This document shows positions 18,083 through 27,446 of a stretch of DNA of 64,000 nucleotides, piece after piece. Where the stretch lies: NCBI RefSeq assembly GCF_000425745.1, contig NZ_KE384442.1, positions 66,968 to 130,967 on the forward strand, given 5' to 3'. Each line of letters begins with the position of its first letter. Position 1 is the first letter of the stretch. The translations under genes and the position numbers were made by a program. Under the pieces are notes generated by a model, which searched no databases, was not told the DNA's origin, and worked only from the letters and a program-made list of their open reading frames with translations. Origin of the DNA: Pseudomonas cremoricolorata DSM 17059 = NBRC 16634 (GTDB taxonomy: Bacteria; Pseudomonadota; Gammaproteobacteria; Pseudomonadales; Pseudomonadaceae).

Positions 18083-19442
18083 GGCCCTAACCCTGAGCCA
18101 GCTGACCACGCCGTTGCAGGCCCGTGTACTGGGCAGCGATGCCCGCTTCGACGGGGTCAGCATCGACAGCCGTTCGGTCAGCGCCGGGCAACTATTCGTC
18201 GCGCTGAGCGGACCGCGCTTCGATGGTCATGACTACCTGGCCGAAGTGCAGGCCAAGGGCGCCGTTGCGGCATTGGTCGAGCGTGAAGTGCCAGGGGTCG
18301 ATCTGCCTCAGTTGCTGGTCGCGGATTGTCGCGTGGCGCTCGGCCAACTGGGCGCACTGAACCGCGCCGCATTCACCGGGCCGGTGGCGGCAATCACCGG
18401 CTCCAGCGGCAAGACCACGGTCAAGGAAATGCTCGCCAGCATCCTGCGCCAGCGTGGCGAGGTGCTCGCCACCCGCGGCAACCTCAATAACGATTTGGGT
18501 GCGCCGCTGACGCTGCTGGAAATCTCGCCGCAGCACAGCGCAGCCGTGATCGAGCTGGGCGCCTCGCGGATCGGTGAAATTCGCTACACGGTGGGCCTGA
18601 CGCAACCCCAGGTGGTGCTGATCAACAACGCCGGCACCGCCCATGTCGGTGAATTCGGCGGCCCTGACAAGATCGTCGAGGCCAAGGGTGAAATTCTCGA
18701 AGGGTTGAGCGAGGGCGGTACCGCCGTACTCAACCTAGATGACAAGGCCTATGCCATCTGGCAGCGACGCAATGGCGCGCACCGGGTAATCGATTTTTCC
18801 CTGAACAACCCGCAGGCCGACTTCCATGCCAGCGACATCACCCGTGATGCCCGCGGCTGCCCAGCCTTCACCCTGCACGGCGCGCAAGGCCAGGGTGCGG
18901 TGCAACTGAACCTGCTCGGCACGCATAACGTCAGCAATGCCCTGGCCGCTGCGGCAGCTGCGCATGCCATGGGCGTCGAGCTGACGCAGATCGTCGCCGG
19001 GCTCAATGCCGTGCAGCCGGTCAAGGGCCGCACCGTGGCGCAAATGGCGCCGGGCGGGGCCTGCGTGATCGACGACACTTACAACGCAAATCCCACCTCC
19101 ATGTGCGCCGCCATTGATATACTCGCCGGCTTTTCCGGCCGCACCGTCCTGGTGCTCGGGGATATCGGCGAACTGGGGCAGTGGGCCGAGGAAGGCCATC
19201 GTGAAGTCGGTGCCTATGCACGCGACAAGGTCGACGCCTTGTATGCGGTGGGTGCCAACATGGCTCACGCCGTCAGTGCCTATGGGCCGCAAGGTCACCA
19301 CTTCGCTTCTCAAGCCGAGTTGATCGAGGCCATCCGCGGCCAAGACGCCGGCAACACCACCATTTTGATCAAGGGTTCTCGCAGCGCTGCGATGGAAAAC
19401 GTCGTGGCGGCTCTGTGTGGTTCCAGCGAGGAGAAACATTAA
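18075..19442 (+). CDS. murF: UDP-MurNAc-tripeptide:D-Ala-D-Ala ligase
   Basis: A 455-residue Mur ligase that adds D-Ala-D-Ala and finishes the cytoplasmic pentapeptide precursor. Features: ITGSSGKTTVKEML for ATP, GASRIGEIRYT, NNAGTAHVGEFGG and the C-terminal DDTYNANPTSM. The start ATG 18075 (MLEALTLSQL) lies within the murE end and after GGGAGG. It ends one base into mraY (TAATG). Confidence 0.96.
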   Translation: MLEALTLSQLTTPLQARVLGSDARFDGVSIDSRSVSAGQLFVALSGPRFDGHDYLAEVQAKGAVAALVEREVPGVDLPQLLVADCRVALGQLGALNRAAFTGPVAAITGSSGKTTVKEMLASILRQRGEVLATRGNLNNDLGAPLTLLEISPQHSAAVIELGASRIGEIRYTVGLTQPQVVLINNAGTAHVGEFGGPDKIVEAKGEILEGLSEGGTAVLNLDDKAYAIWQRRNGAHRVIDFSLNNPQADFHASDITRDARGCPAFTLHGAQGQGAVQLNLLGTHNVSNALAAAAAAHAMGVELTQIVAGLNAVQPVKGRTVAQMAPGGACVIDDTYNANPTSMCAAIDILAGFSGRTVLVLGDIGELGQWAEEGHREVGAYARDKVDALYAVGANMAHAVSAYGPQGHHFASQAELIEAIRGQDAGNTTILIKGSRSAAMENVVAALCGSSEEKH

Positions 19443-20524
19443 TGCTGCTGCTGTTGGCTGAGTATCTGCAACAGTTCCACAAAGGCTTCGCGGTCTTCCA
19501 GTACCTGTCGCTGCGCGGGATTCTGGGTGTACTGACCGCGCTGTCGCTGTCGTTGTGGCTGGGTCCCTGGATGATTCGCACCTTGCAGATGCGCCAGATC
19601 GGTCAGGCCGTGCGTAATGACGGCCCGCAATCGCACCTGTCCAAATCAGGCACCCCGACCATGGGCGGTGCGCTGATTCTCTCTGCCATCGGCATCAGCA
19701 CCTTGCTGTGGGCCGACCTTAGCAACCGTTACGTGTGGGTGGTACTGATCATCACCTTGCTGTTCGGTGCCATTGGTTGGGTCGACGACTACCGCAAGGT
19801 GATCGAGAAAAACTCGCGCGGGCTGCCAAGCCGCTGGAAGTACTTCTGGCAATCGGTGTTCGGCCTGTGCGCCGCCATCTTCCTCTACAGCACCGCGCCA
19901 ACCAGCGTCGAGACTACGCTGATCGTGCCATTCCTCAAGGATGTGACCATCCCCCTGGGCATCGGCTTCGTGGTGCTGACCTACTTCGTCATCGTCGGCT
20001 CCAGCAACGCCGTCAACCTCACCGACGGCCTCGACGGCCTGGCGATCATGCCGACCGTGATGGTCGGCGGTGCCCTGGGCATCTTCTGCTACCTGTCGGG
20101 CAACGTGAAGTTCGCCGAGTACCTGTTGATTCCCTATGTCCCGGGTTCGGGCGAGCTGATCGTGTTCTGCGGCGCGCTGATCGGCGCCGGTCTGGGCTTT
20201 CTGTGGTTCAACACCTATCCGGCGCAAGTCTTTATGGGCGATGTCGGTGCGCTGGCACTGGGCGCCGCACTGGGCACCATCGCCGTGATCGTGCGCCAGG
20301 AAATCGTGCTGTTCATCATGGGCGGGGTGTTCGTGATGGAGACCCTGTCGGTGGTGATCCAGGTCGCCAGCTTCAAGCTCACCGGCAAACGCGTGTTCCG
20401 CATGGCGCCGATTCACCATCACTTTGAACTCAAGGGCTGGCCTGAGCCGCGTGTGATCGTCCGTTTCTGGATCATCACCGTGATTCTCGTGCTGATTGGC
20501 CTTGCCACTCTGAAACTGAGGTAG
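19442..20524 (+). CDS. mraY: Phospho-N-acetylmuramoyl-pentapeptide transferase
   Basis: A 360-residue integral membrane enzyme with about ten helices that makes lipid I from undecaprenyl phosphate. Conserved signatures: SKSGTPTMGGALI, the aspartate pair in GWVDDYRKV, NAVNLTDGLDGLAI and the histidine-rich MAPIHHHFELKGW near the end. The ATG overlaps the murF stop (TAATG). Confidence 0.97.
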   Translation: MLLLLAEYLQQFHKGFAVFQYLSLRGILGVLTALSLSLWLGPWMIRTLQMRQIGQAVRNDGPQSHLSKSGTPTMGGALILSAIGISTLLWADLSNRYVWVVLIITLLFGAIGWVDDYRKVIEKNSRGLPSRWKYFWQSVFGLCAAIFLYSTAPTSVETTLIVPFLKDVTIPLGIGFVVLTYFVIVGSSNAVNLTDGLDGLAIMPTVMVGGALGIFCYLSGNVKFAEYLLIPYVPGSGELIVFCGALIGAGLGFLWFNTYPAQVFMGDVGALALGAALGTIAVIVRQEIVLFIMGGVFVMETLSVVIQVASFKLTGKRVFRMAPIHHHFELKGWPEPRVIVRFWIITVILVLIGLATLKLR

Positions 20525-20530
20525 ACGCGC

Positions 20531-21877
20531 GTGTCATTGATCGCTTCTGACCACTTCCGCATCGTTGTCGGCCTCGGCAAGAGCGGCATGTCTCTGGTTC
20601 GCTTCCTGGCGAACCGGGGTATTGCCTTCGCCGTCGCCGACACCCGCGCGCAGCCGCCGGAACTGGAAACGTTGCGCCGCGACTATCCGCAAGTGGAAGT
20701 GCGCTGTGGTGAGCTGGACGTTGAATTCCTCTGCCGCGCCGATGAGCTGTACGTAAGCCCGGGCCTTGCCCTGGCCACCCCGGCCTTGCAGGCGGCTGCT
20801 GCACGCGGCGTGCGTTTGTCCGGGGACATCGAACTGTTCGCCCGCCACGCCAGGGCGCCGATCGTCGCTATCACCGGCTCCAATGCCAAGAGCACCGTGA
20901 CCACCCTGGTCGGTGACATGGCGCGGGCTGCCGGCAAACGCGTCGCCGTCGGCGGCAACCTGGGTACGCCTGCGCTCGACCTGCTCGATGATGAGGTCGA
21001 GCTGTACGTGCTGGAGCTGTCGAGCTTCCAGCTCGAAACCACCGACCAGCTCAATGCCAAGGTCGCGACGGTGCTCAACATCAGCGAAGACCACATGGAC
21101 CGCTACAGCGGCCTGCCGGCCTACCACATGGCCAAGCACCGTATCTTCCGCGGCGCTGAGCAAGTGGTGATCAACCGCGCCGATGCCCTGAGCCGACCGC
21201 TGCCGGTCGAGGGGCGCGCCTGCTGGAGCTTCGGCCTCAACGTACCCGATTTCAAAGCCTTCGGCCTGCGCGAATTCGACGGTGAAAAATACCTGGCCTT
21301 CGAATTCGAGCGCCTGCTGCCGGTGCGCGAGCTCAAGGTGCGCGGCGCACATAACCAAAGCAACGCCCTGGCGGCACTGGCGCTGGGCCATGCCGTCGGC
21401 CTGCCGTTCGCACCGATGCTCGAAGCGCTGCGCACCTTCACCGGTCTCGCGCACCGCTGCCAGTGGGTTGGCGTGCACCACGACGTCAACTGGTACGACG
21501 ATTCCAAGGCCACCAACGTCGGCGCTGCGCTGGCAGCTATCGAGGGTCTGGGCGATGACATCGGCGGCAAGCTGGTGCTGATTGCCGGTGGCGATGGCAA
21601 GGGCGCAGACTTTTCCGCCCTGCGCGCGCCGGTTTCGCGTTACTGCCGGGCAGTAGTGCTGCTTGGTCGCGATGCCGGCCGTCTGGCAGACGCTCTCGGT
21701 GATGCGGTGCCGCTGATCCGTGTCGACAGCCTGGAAGACGCCGTGCTGCGCTGCGCCGAACAGGCGCAACCGGGCGATGCCGTGCTGCTCTCGCCTGCCT
21801 GCGCGAGCCTCGACATGTTCAAGAATTTCGAAGAACGCGGACAGCGCTTCGCCCAGGCTGCAGGGAGGCTGGCATGA
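20531..21877 (+). CDS. murD: UDP-MurNAc-L-Ala:D-Glu ligase
   Basis: A 448-residue Mur ligase adding D-glutamate. The phosphate loop reads GSNAKST instead of the commoner GTNGKST, a variation I recall from Pseudomonas MurD. Other motifs are LSSFQLETT, ISEDHMDRY, GAHNQSN and DDSKATNVGA. It starts with GTG at 20531, 6 bp after mraY, and overlaps ftsW by 4 nt. Confidence 0.96.
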   Translation: MSLIASDHFRIVVGLGKSGMSLVRFLANRGIAFAVADTRAQPPELETLRRDYPQVEVRCGELDVEFLCRADELYVSPGLALATPALQAAAARGVRLSGDIELFARHARAPIVAITGSNAKSTVTTLVGDMARAAGKRVAVGGNLGTPALDLLDDEVELYVLELSSFQLETTDQLNAKVATVLNISEDHMDRYSGLPAYHMAKHRIFRGAEQVVINRADALSRPLPVEGRACWSFGLNVPDFKAFGLREFDGEKYLAFEFERLLPVRELKVRGAHNQSNALAALALGHAVGLPFAPMLEALRTFTGLAHRCQWVGVHHDVNWYDDSKATNVGAALAAIEGLGDDIGGKLVLIAGGDGKGADFSALRAPVSRYCRAVVLLGRDAGRLADALGDAVPLIRVDSLEDAVLRCAEQAQPGDAVLLSPACASLDMFKNFEERGQRFAQAAGRLA

Positions 21878-23088
21878 TCTTCGGCATCATCAAGCCTTAC
21901 CCGTCACCGCTGATCAGCGGCCGCGGCATCGATCTGGACTTCGCCTTCCTCGCCGGTTGCCTGGCCTTGCTCGGTTTGGGCCTGGTGATGATCACCTCGG
22001 CCTCGTCCGAGGTGGCTGCGGTGCAGTCGGGCAATCCGCTGTATCACATGATTCGCCACCTGGTCTACGTTGGCCTGGGCGTTGCCGCCTGTGGCGTGAC
22101 CATGCTGGTGCCCATCTCCACCTGGCAGCGCATGGGCTTCATGATGCTGGTAGGCGCCTTCGCTCTGCTGGTGCTGGTGCTGGTGCCGGGCATCGGCCGG
22201 GAAGTGAACGGTTCGATGCGCTGGATCGGTTTCAGCTTCTTCAACGTCCAACCTTCGGAAATCGCCAAGGTTTTCGTGGTGATCTACCTGGCCGGCTACC
22301 TGGTACGCCGTCAGCAGGAAGTGCGCGAGAGCTGGATGGGCTTCTTCAAGCCGTTCATCGTCCTGCTGCCCATGGCCGGTCTGCTTCTGATGGAGCCTGA
22401 CTTCGGCGCCACCGTGGTGATGATGGGCGCCGCTGCGGCAATGCTGTTCCTCGGCGGGGTGGGGTTGTTCCGCTTCAGCCTGATGGTGGTGCTGGCGGTG
22501 CTGGCGGTGTTCGTCCTGGTGCAGGCGCAGCCGTACCGGATGGCGCGGCTGATCACCTTCACCGACCCGTGGTCGGACCAGTTCGGCTCGGGCTACCAGT
22601 TGACCCAGGCGCTGATCGCCTTCGGTCGCGGTGAGTGGCTGGGCGTGGGCCTGGGCAACAGCGTGCAGAAGCAGTTCTACCTGCCCGAAGCGCACACCGA
22701 CTTCGTGTTCTCGGTGCTCGCCGAAGAGCTGGGCGTGGTCGGCACCCTGTGCACTGTTGCGCTGTTCGTGTTCGTCACCGTGCGCGCGCTGTACATCGGT
22801 CTGTGGGCAGAAAAGGCCAAGCAGTTCTTCGCCGCCTATATGGCCTTCGGCCTGGCGTTCCTGTGGATCGGCCAGTTCCTCATCAACATCGGCGTGAACG
22901 TCGGCCTGCTGCCGACCAAAGGCCTGACCTTGCCCTTCCTCAGTTATGGCGGCAGCTCGCTGGTGATCTGCTGCGCGTGCGTGGGGCTGCTGCTGCGGAT
23001 CGAGTGGGAGAGTCGAACGCACTTGGGCAGCGAAGAGCACGAATTCAACGAGAACGACTTTGCCGAGGAGCCCACCCATGGCCGCTGA
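21874..23088 (+). CDS. ftsW: Septal peptidoglycan glycosyltransferase FtsW (SEDS family)
   Basis: A 404-residue SEDS protein with about ten transmembrane helices that polymerises septal glycan with FtsI. Signatures: GREVNGSMRWI, NVQPSEIAKVFVV, EPDFGATVVM, the LPEAHTDFVFSVLAEELG block carrying the catalytic aspartate, and LLPTKGLTLPFLSYGGSSL. Its acidic C-terminal tail is cytoplasmic. The end overlaps murG by 11 nt. Confidence 0.97.
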   Translation: MIFGIIKPYPSPLISGRGIDLDFAFLAGCLALLGLGLVMITSASSEVAAVQSGNPLYHMIRHLVYVGLGVAACGVTMLVPISTWQRMGFMMLVGAFALLVLVLVPGIGREVNGSMRWIGFSFFNVQPSEIAKVFVVIYLAGYLVRRQQEVRESWMGFFKPFIVLLPMAGLLLMEPDFGATVVMMGAAAAMLFLGGVGLFRFSLMVVLAVLAVFVLVQAQPYRMARLITFTDPWSDQFGSGYQLTQALIAFGRGEWLGVGLGNSVQKQFYLPEAHTDFVFSVLAEELGVVGTLCTVALFVFVTVRALYIGLWAEKAKQFFAAYMAFGLAFLWIGQFLINIGVNVGLLPTKGLTLPFLSYGGSSLVICCACVGLLLRIEWESRTHLGSEEHEFNENDFAEEPTHGR

Positions 23089-24157
23089 CGGCAAGAATGT
23101 ATTGATCATGGCCGGTGGCACCGGTGGCCATGTGTTCCCGGCGCTGGCCTGCGCACGCGAGTTCCAGGCCCGCGGTTACACCGTGCACTGGCTCGGCACG
23201 CCTCGCGGCATCGAGAATGAACTGGTGCCCCAGGCCGGGCTGACCCTGCACCTGATTCAGGTCAGCGGCTTGCGCGGCAAGGGCAAGCTGTCTTTGCTCA
23301 AGGCGCCGTTGACGCTGGTCAAGGCCGTGCTGCAGGCCCGGCGCATCATGCAGGCACTCAAGCCTGTATGCGTGCTTGGCTTCGGTGGCTATGTCACCGG
23401 CCCAGGCGGCGTCGCTGCAAGGGTGTGCGGCATCCCGCTGGTCATTCACGAACAGAATGCCCGCGCAGGCACGGCCAATCGCCTGCTGGCGCCGATGGCG
23501 GCGCGCGTGTGCGAAGCCTTCCCGGACACCTTCGCCGCCAGCGACAAACGCCGCACTACCGGTAATCCGGTGCGTCCCGAACTGTTCCTGGCAAGCCCGC
23601 GCGCGCCTCTGGCCGAACGCCGCGCCAAGTTGCTGGTGCTCGGTGGCAGCCTGGGTGCGGAACCATTGAACAAATTGCTACCTAAGGCCCTGTCGGAGGT
23701 CGCCCCCGAGCTGCGCCCCGAAGTGTTCCATCAGGCCGGCAAGCAACATGCGCAGGTCACTGCCGAGCGTTATCGCGAGGCGGGGATCGACGCGCAGGTC
23801 GAACCCTTCATCAAGGACATGGCCCACGCCTACGGCTGGGCCGATATGGTGGTCTGCCGCGCGGGCGCGCTGACCGTCAGTGAGCTGGCAGCAGCCGGCC
23901 TGCCGTCGCTGCTGGTGCCGCTGCCCCACGCCATCGATGACCACCAGACCCACAACGCTCATTACCTGGCTGACGAGGGCGCTGCCTTCCTCATGCCACA
24001 AGCTACAACTGGCGCAGCGCAGCTCGCTGAACGCCTGAACGAGGTGCTGATGCAACCCGAGAAACTGAACACCATGGCCGGCACCGCTCGCCGCCTGGCC
24101 AAGCCTGCTGCAACCAGCACCGTCGTCGAGATCTGCCTGGAGGTGGCCAATGGTTGA
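23078..24157 (+). CDS. murG: Lipid I N-acetylglucosaminyltransferase MurG
   Basis: A 359-residue GT-B glycosyltransferase that turns lipid I into lipid II on the inner face of the membrane. Glycine loops IMAGGTGGHVFP and GFGGYVTGPGG, the VIHEQNARAGTANR segment, VLGGSLGAEPLN, and the UDP-GlcNAc-binding CRAGALTVSELAAAGLPS are all present. The ATG at 23078 (MAADGKNV), after GAGGAG, is chosen over one 18 nt upstream. Confidence 0.96.
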   Translation: MAADGKNVLIMAGGTGGHVFPALACAREFQARGYTVHWLGTPRGIENELVPQAGLTLHLIQVSGLRGKGKLSLLKAPLTLVKAVLQARRIMQALKPVCVLGFGGYVTGPGGVAARVCGIPLVIHEQNARAGTANRLLAPMAARVCEAFPDTFAASDKRRTTGNPVRPELFLASPRAPLAERRAKLLVLGGSLGAEPLNKLLPKALSEVAPELRPEVFHQAGKQHAQVTAERYREAGIDAQVEPFIKDMAHAYGWADMVVCRAGALTVSELAAAGLPSLLVPLPHAIDDHQTHNAHYLADEGAAFLMPQATTGAAQLAERLNEVLMQPEKLNTMAGTARRLAKPAATSTVVEICLEVANG

Positions 24158-25604
24158 GAGCCAGAAAGCCATGCCGCATCCGAAGATGGGCCGCATTCGC
24201 CGTATTCACTTCGTCGGTATCGGTGGTGTGGGCATGTGCGGCATCGCCGAGGTACTGCTGAACCTGGGTTACCAGGTGTCTGGCTCTGACCTCAAGGCCT
24301 CGCTGGTCACCGAGCGTCTGCAAACCTTCGGCGCTGAAATCTTCGTCGGCCACCGCGCCGAGAACGCCGCCAGTGCTGATGTGCTGGTGGTGTCGAGCGC
24401 CATCAACCCGGCCAACCCGGAAGTCGCCACAGCGCTGGAACGCCGCATTCCTGTGGTGCCGCGGGCCGAGATGCTCGCCGAGCTGATGCGCTATCGCCAC
24501 GGCATCGCCGTCGCCGGCACCCACGGCAAGACCACCACCACCAGCCTGTTGGCATCGGTGTTCGCCGCCGGTGGCCTCGACCCGACCTTCGTCATCGGTG
24601 GCCGGCTGACCGCTGCCGGCACCAATGCACAGCTGGGCACCAGCCGTTACCTGATTGCCGAGGCCGATGAAAGCGACGCCAGCTTCCTGCACCTGCAACC
24701 GATGGTCGCGGTGGTCACCAACATCGACGCCGACCACATGGCCACCTACGAGGGCGACTTCAACAAACTGAAGAAAACCTTCGTCGAATTCCTGCACAAC
24801 CTGCCGTTCTATGGCCTGGCAGTGATGTGCCTGGATGATCCGGTGGTGCGCGAAATCCTCCCGCAGGTCAAGCGCCCCACTGTGACCTACGGCTTCAGCG
24901 ACGACGCCGACATCCGCGCGATCAACGTGCGCCAGCAAGGCATGCAGACCCACTTCACCGTGCTGCGCCGCGACCTCGCGCCGCTCGAGGTGTCAGTGAA
25001 CATGCCAGGCAACCACAACGTGCTCAATGCCCTGGCGACCATCGCCATCGGCACCGACGAGGGCATCAGCGACGAAGCGATCATCCAGGGCCTCTCGGGC
25101 TTCCAGGGTGTCGGCCGCCGCTTCCAGGTGTACGGCGAACTGCCGGTCGACGGCGGCAGCGTGATGCTGGTCGACGACTATGGCCATCACCCCACCGAAG
25201 TGGCCGCCGTGATCAAGGCCGTGCGTGGCGGCTGGCCGAGCCGGCGTCTGGTCATCGTCTACCAGCCGCACCGCTACAGCCGCACCCGCGACCTGTACGA
25301 CGACTTCGTGCAGGTGCTGGGTGACGCCAATGTCCTGCTGCTGATGGAGGTCTACCCGGCCGGCGAAGAGCCGATTCCAGGCGCCGACAGCCGTCAGCTG
25401 TGCCACAGCATTCGCCAGCGCGGCAAGCTCGATCCGATCTACATCGAGCGTGGCGCCGAGCTGGCACCGTTGGTCAAACCGCTGCTGCGCGCCGGTGACA
25501 TTCTGCTCTGCCAGGGTGCCGGCGATGTCGGTGGCCTGGCCCCGCAATTGATGAAAAGCCCGCTGTTTGCCGGCGCCATCAGCAAACAGGAGTCCGCGCA
25601 ATGA
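24150..25604 (+). CDS. murC: UDP-MurNAc:L-alanine ligase
   Basis: A 484-residue Mur ligase that adds the first amino acid of the stem peptide. It shows FVGIGGVGMCGIAEVL (UDP-MurNAc domain), GTHGKTTTTSLLA (ATP), EADESDASFLHL and DDYGHHPTEVAAV with YQPHRYSRT in the C-terminal domain. It overlaps murG by 8 nt and ddlB by 4 nt. Confidence 0.97.
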   Translation: MVESQKAMPHPKMGRIRRIHFVGIGGVGMCGIAEVLLNLGYQVSGSDLKASLVTERLQTFGAEIFVGHRAENAASADVLVVSSAINPANPEVATALERRIPVVPRAEMLAELMRYRHGIAVAGTHGKTTTTSLLASVFAAGGLDPTFVIGGRLTAAGTNAQLGTSRYLIAEADESDASFLHLQPMVAVVTNIDADHMATYEGDFNKLKKTFVEFLHNLPFYGLAVMCLDDPVVREILPQVKRPTVTYGFSDDADIRAINVRQQGMQTHFTVLRRDLAPLEVSVNMPGNHNVLNALATIAIGTDEGISDEAIIQGLSGFQGVGRRFQVYGELPVDGGSVMLVDDYGHHPTEVAAVIKAVRGGWPSRRLVIVYQPHRYSRTRDLYDDFVQVLGDANVLLLMEVYPAGEEPIPGADSRQLCHSIRQRGKLDPIYIERGAELAPLVKPLLRAGDILLCQGAGDVGGLAPQLMKSPLFAGAISKQESAQ

Positions 25605-26557
25605 GCAGCGCCTACGCCAAACTGCATTCCACCCTCGACGTCAAAGCCTTCGGCCGCGTCGCCGTTCTGTACGGTGGCAAGAGCGCCGAGCGCGAAGTGT
25701 CGCTCAAGTCCGGCAATGCCGTGCTCGGCGCCTTGAGCGCTGCGGGTGTTGATGTGGTCGGGATCGACGTCGGTGACGACCTGCTGCAACGTCTGCTCAG
25801 CGAAAAGATCGACCGCGCCTTCATCATTCTGCACGGCCGCGGCGGCGAAGACGGCAGCATGCAGGGCCTGCTCGAGTGCCTGGGCATTCCTTACACCGGT
25901 AGCGGCATCCTTGCCTCGGCGCTGGCCATGGACAAGCTGCGCACCAAGCAGGTGTGGCAGAGCCTGGACATTCCGACCCCTCGTCACGCCGTGCTCGCGT
26001 CTGAAAACGACTGTATTCGCGCCGCCACGGAACTGGGCTTCCCGTTGATCGTCAAACCGGCCCATGAAGGTTCAAGTATCGGCATGGCCAAGGTGAACAG
26101 CGCCCAGGAACTGGTCGCCGCCTGGCAAGACGCCGCCCGCTACGATTCCCAGGTCCTTGTCGAGCAATGGATTCATGGTCCCGAGTTCACTGTCGCCGTG
26201 TTGCGCGGCCAGGTGCTGCCGCCGATCGCGCTGGGGACGCCGCATTCGTTCTACGACTACGACGCCAAATACCTCGCCGATGACACCCAATACCGCATTC
26301 CCTGCGGCCTCGACAGCGCGCGGGAACAAGAACTGATCGACCTCACTGCTCGCGCCTGCGATGCCATTGGCATCGACGGCTGGGGGCGGTTGGACGTGAT
26401 GCAGGACGAGCAGGGCCGCTTCTGGCTGCTCGAAGTCAACACCGCACCAGGCATGACCGATCATAGCCTGGTACCCATGGCGGCCCGCGCGGCTGGCCTG
26501 GACTTCCAGCAACTGGTGCTGGCGATCCTGGCTGCCAGCGTCGAGACGCGAGGTTAA
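25601..26557 (+). CDS. ddlB: D-alanine:D-alanine ligase B
   Basis: A 318-residue ATP-grasp ligase making D-Ala-D-Ala for MurF. Motifs: VLYGGKSAEREVSLKSG, LHGRGGEDGSMQGLLE, PYTGSGILASALAMDK, VKPAHEGSSIGMAKV and the metal-binding LEVNTAPGMTDHSLVP. It overlaps murC by 4 nt (ATGA) and is followed 5 bp later by ftsQ. Confidence 0.97.
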   Translation: MSSAYAKLHSTLDVKAFGRVAVLYGGKSAEREVSLKSGNAVLGALSAAGVDVVGIDVGDDLLQRLLSEKIDRAFIILHGRGGEDGSMQGLLECLGIPYTGSGILASALAMDKLRTKQVWQSLDIPTPRHAVLASENDCIRAATELGFPLIVKPAHEGSSIGMAKVNSAQELVAAWQDAARYDSQVLVEQWIHGPEFTVAVLRGQVLPPIALGTPHSFYDYDAKYLADDTQYRIPCGLDSAREQELIDLTARACDAIGIDGWGRLDVMQDEQGRFWLLEVNTAPGMTDHSLVPMAARAAGLDFQQLVLAILAASVETRG

Positions 26558-26562
26558 CTGTC

Positions 26563-27432
26563 ATGCAAGGCGCGATGGTACGTCATCAGCAACCCGCCGC
26601 CGGCCGTAACAAGCCGGTGCCGCGTGGTGCCAGCCGACTGGAGGCCACCGAGCCGATGTCGGCGCGCCTGCCCAAGGCCAACTTCGGCTTCTTCAAGCGT
26701 CTGTTGTGGCCAGTGCTGCTGGTCGCCGCAGGTTTCGGTGCCTATGAAGGGTCGATTCGCCTGATGCCATATGCCGATCGGCCGATCAGCAAGATCGCCG
26801 TTCAGGGCGACCTCAGCTACATCAGCCAGCAGGCGGTGCAACAGCGGATCGCGCCATTCGTGGCAGCGAGCTTCTTCAGCATCGACCTCTCGGCGATGCG
26901 CGCCGAACTGGAAACCATGCCCTGGATCGCCCATGCGGAAGTTCGCCGGGTGTGGCCTGACGAGGTCGTGGTGCGCCTGGAAGAGCAACTGCCGGTCGCC
27001 CGCTGGGGCGATGCGGCGCTGTTGAACAACCAGGGGCAGGCGTTCACCCCACGTGAACTGTCCAACTACCAGCACCTGCCGCAGTTGGCCGGGCCGCAGC
27101 GCGCTCAGCAGAAGGTCATGCAGCAGTACCAGGTCTTGAGCCAGATGTTGCGTCCTCTGGGCTTCTCGATTGCCCGTCTGGAACTGCGCGAACGCGGCAG
27201 TTGGTTCCTGACCACCGGCGCCGGTAGTTCGGGGCAGGGCATCGAGCTGCTGCTGGGGCGCGACAACCTGCTCGAGAAGATGCGCCGTTTCATTGCCATA
27301 TACGACAAGACACTCAAAGAGCAGATCAACAACATCGCCCGCATTGATCTGCGCTACGCCAACGGCCTGGCCGTTGGCTGGCGGGAACCGATTGCACCGA
27401 CGACGGCCCAACCCGCCGTCGCGAAGAATTAG
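26563..27432 (+). CDS. ftsQ: Cell division protein FtsQ
   Basis: A 289-residue bitopic protein: a basic cytoplasmic tail of about 45 residues, one transmembrane helix (about 46-63), a POTRA domain (ISKIAVQGDLSYISQQAVQQ) and a beta domain with WPDEVVVRLEEQLPVARWGD and RIDLRYANGLAVGW. It links the FtsBL pair to the divisome. It lies between ddlB and ftsA as expected. Confidence 0.95.
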   Translation: MQGAMVRHQQPAAGRNKPVPRGASRLEATEPMSARLPKANFGFFKRLLWPVLLVAAGFGAYEGSIRLMPYADRPISKIAVQGDLSYISQQAVQQRIAPFVAASFFSIDLSAMRAELETMPWIAHAEVRRVWPDEVVVRLEEQLPVARWGDAALLNNQGQAFTPRELSNYQHLPQLAGPQRAQQKVMQQYQVLSQMLRPLGFSIARLELRERGSWFLTTGAGSSGQGIELLLGRDNLLEKMRRFIAIYDKTLKEQINNIARIDLRYANGLAVGWREPIAPTTAQPAVAKN

Positions 27433-27446
27433 AGAGAGGCAGGACC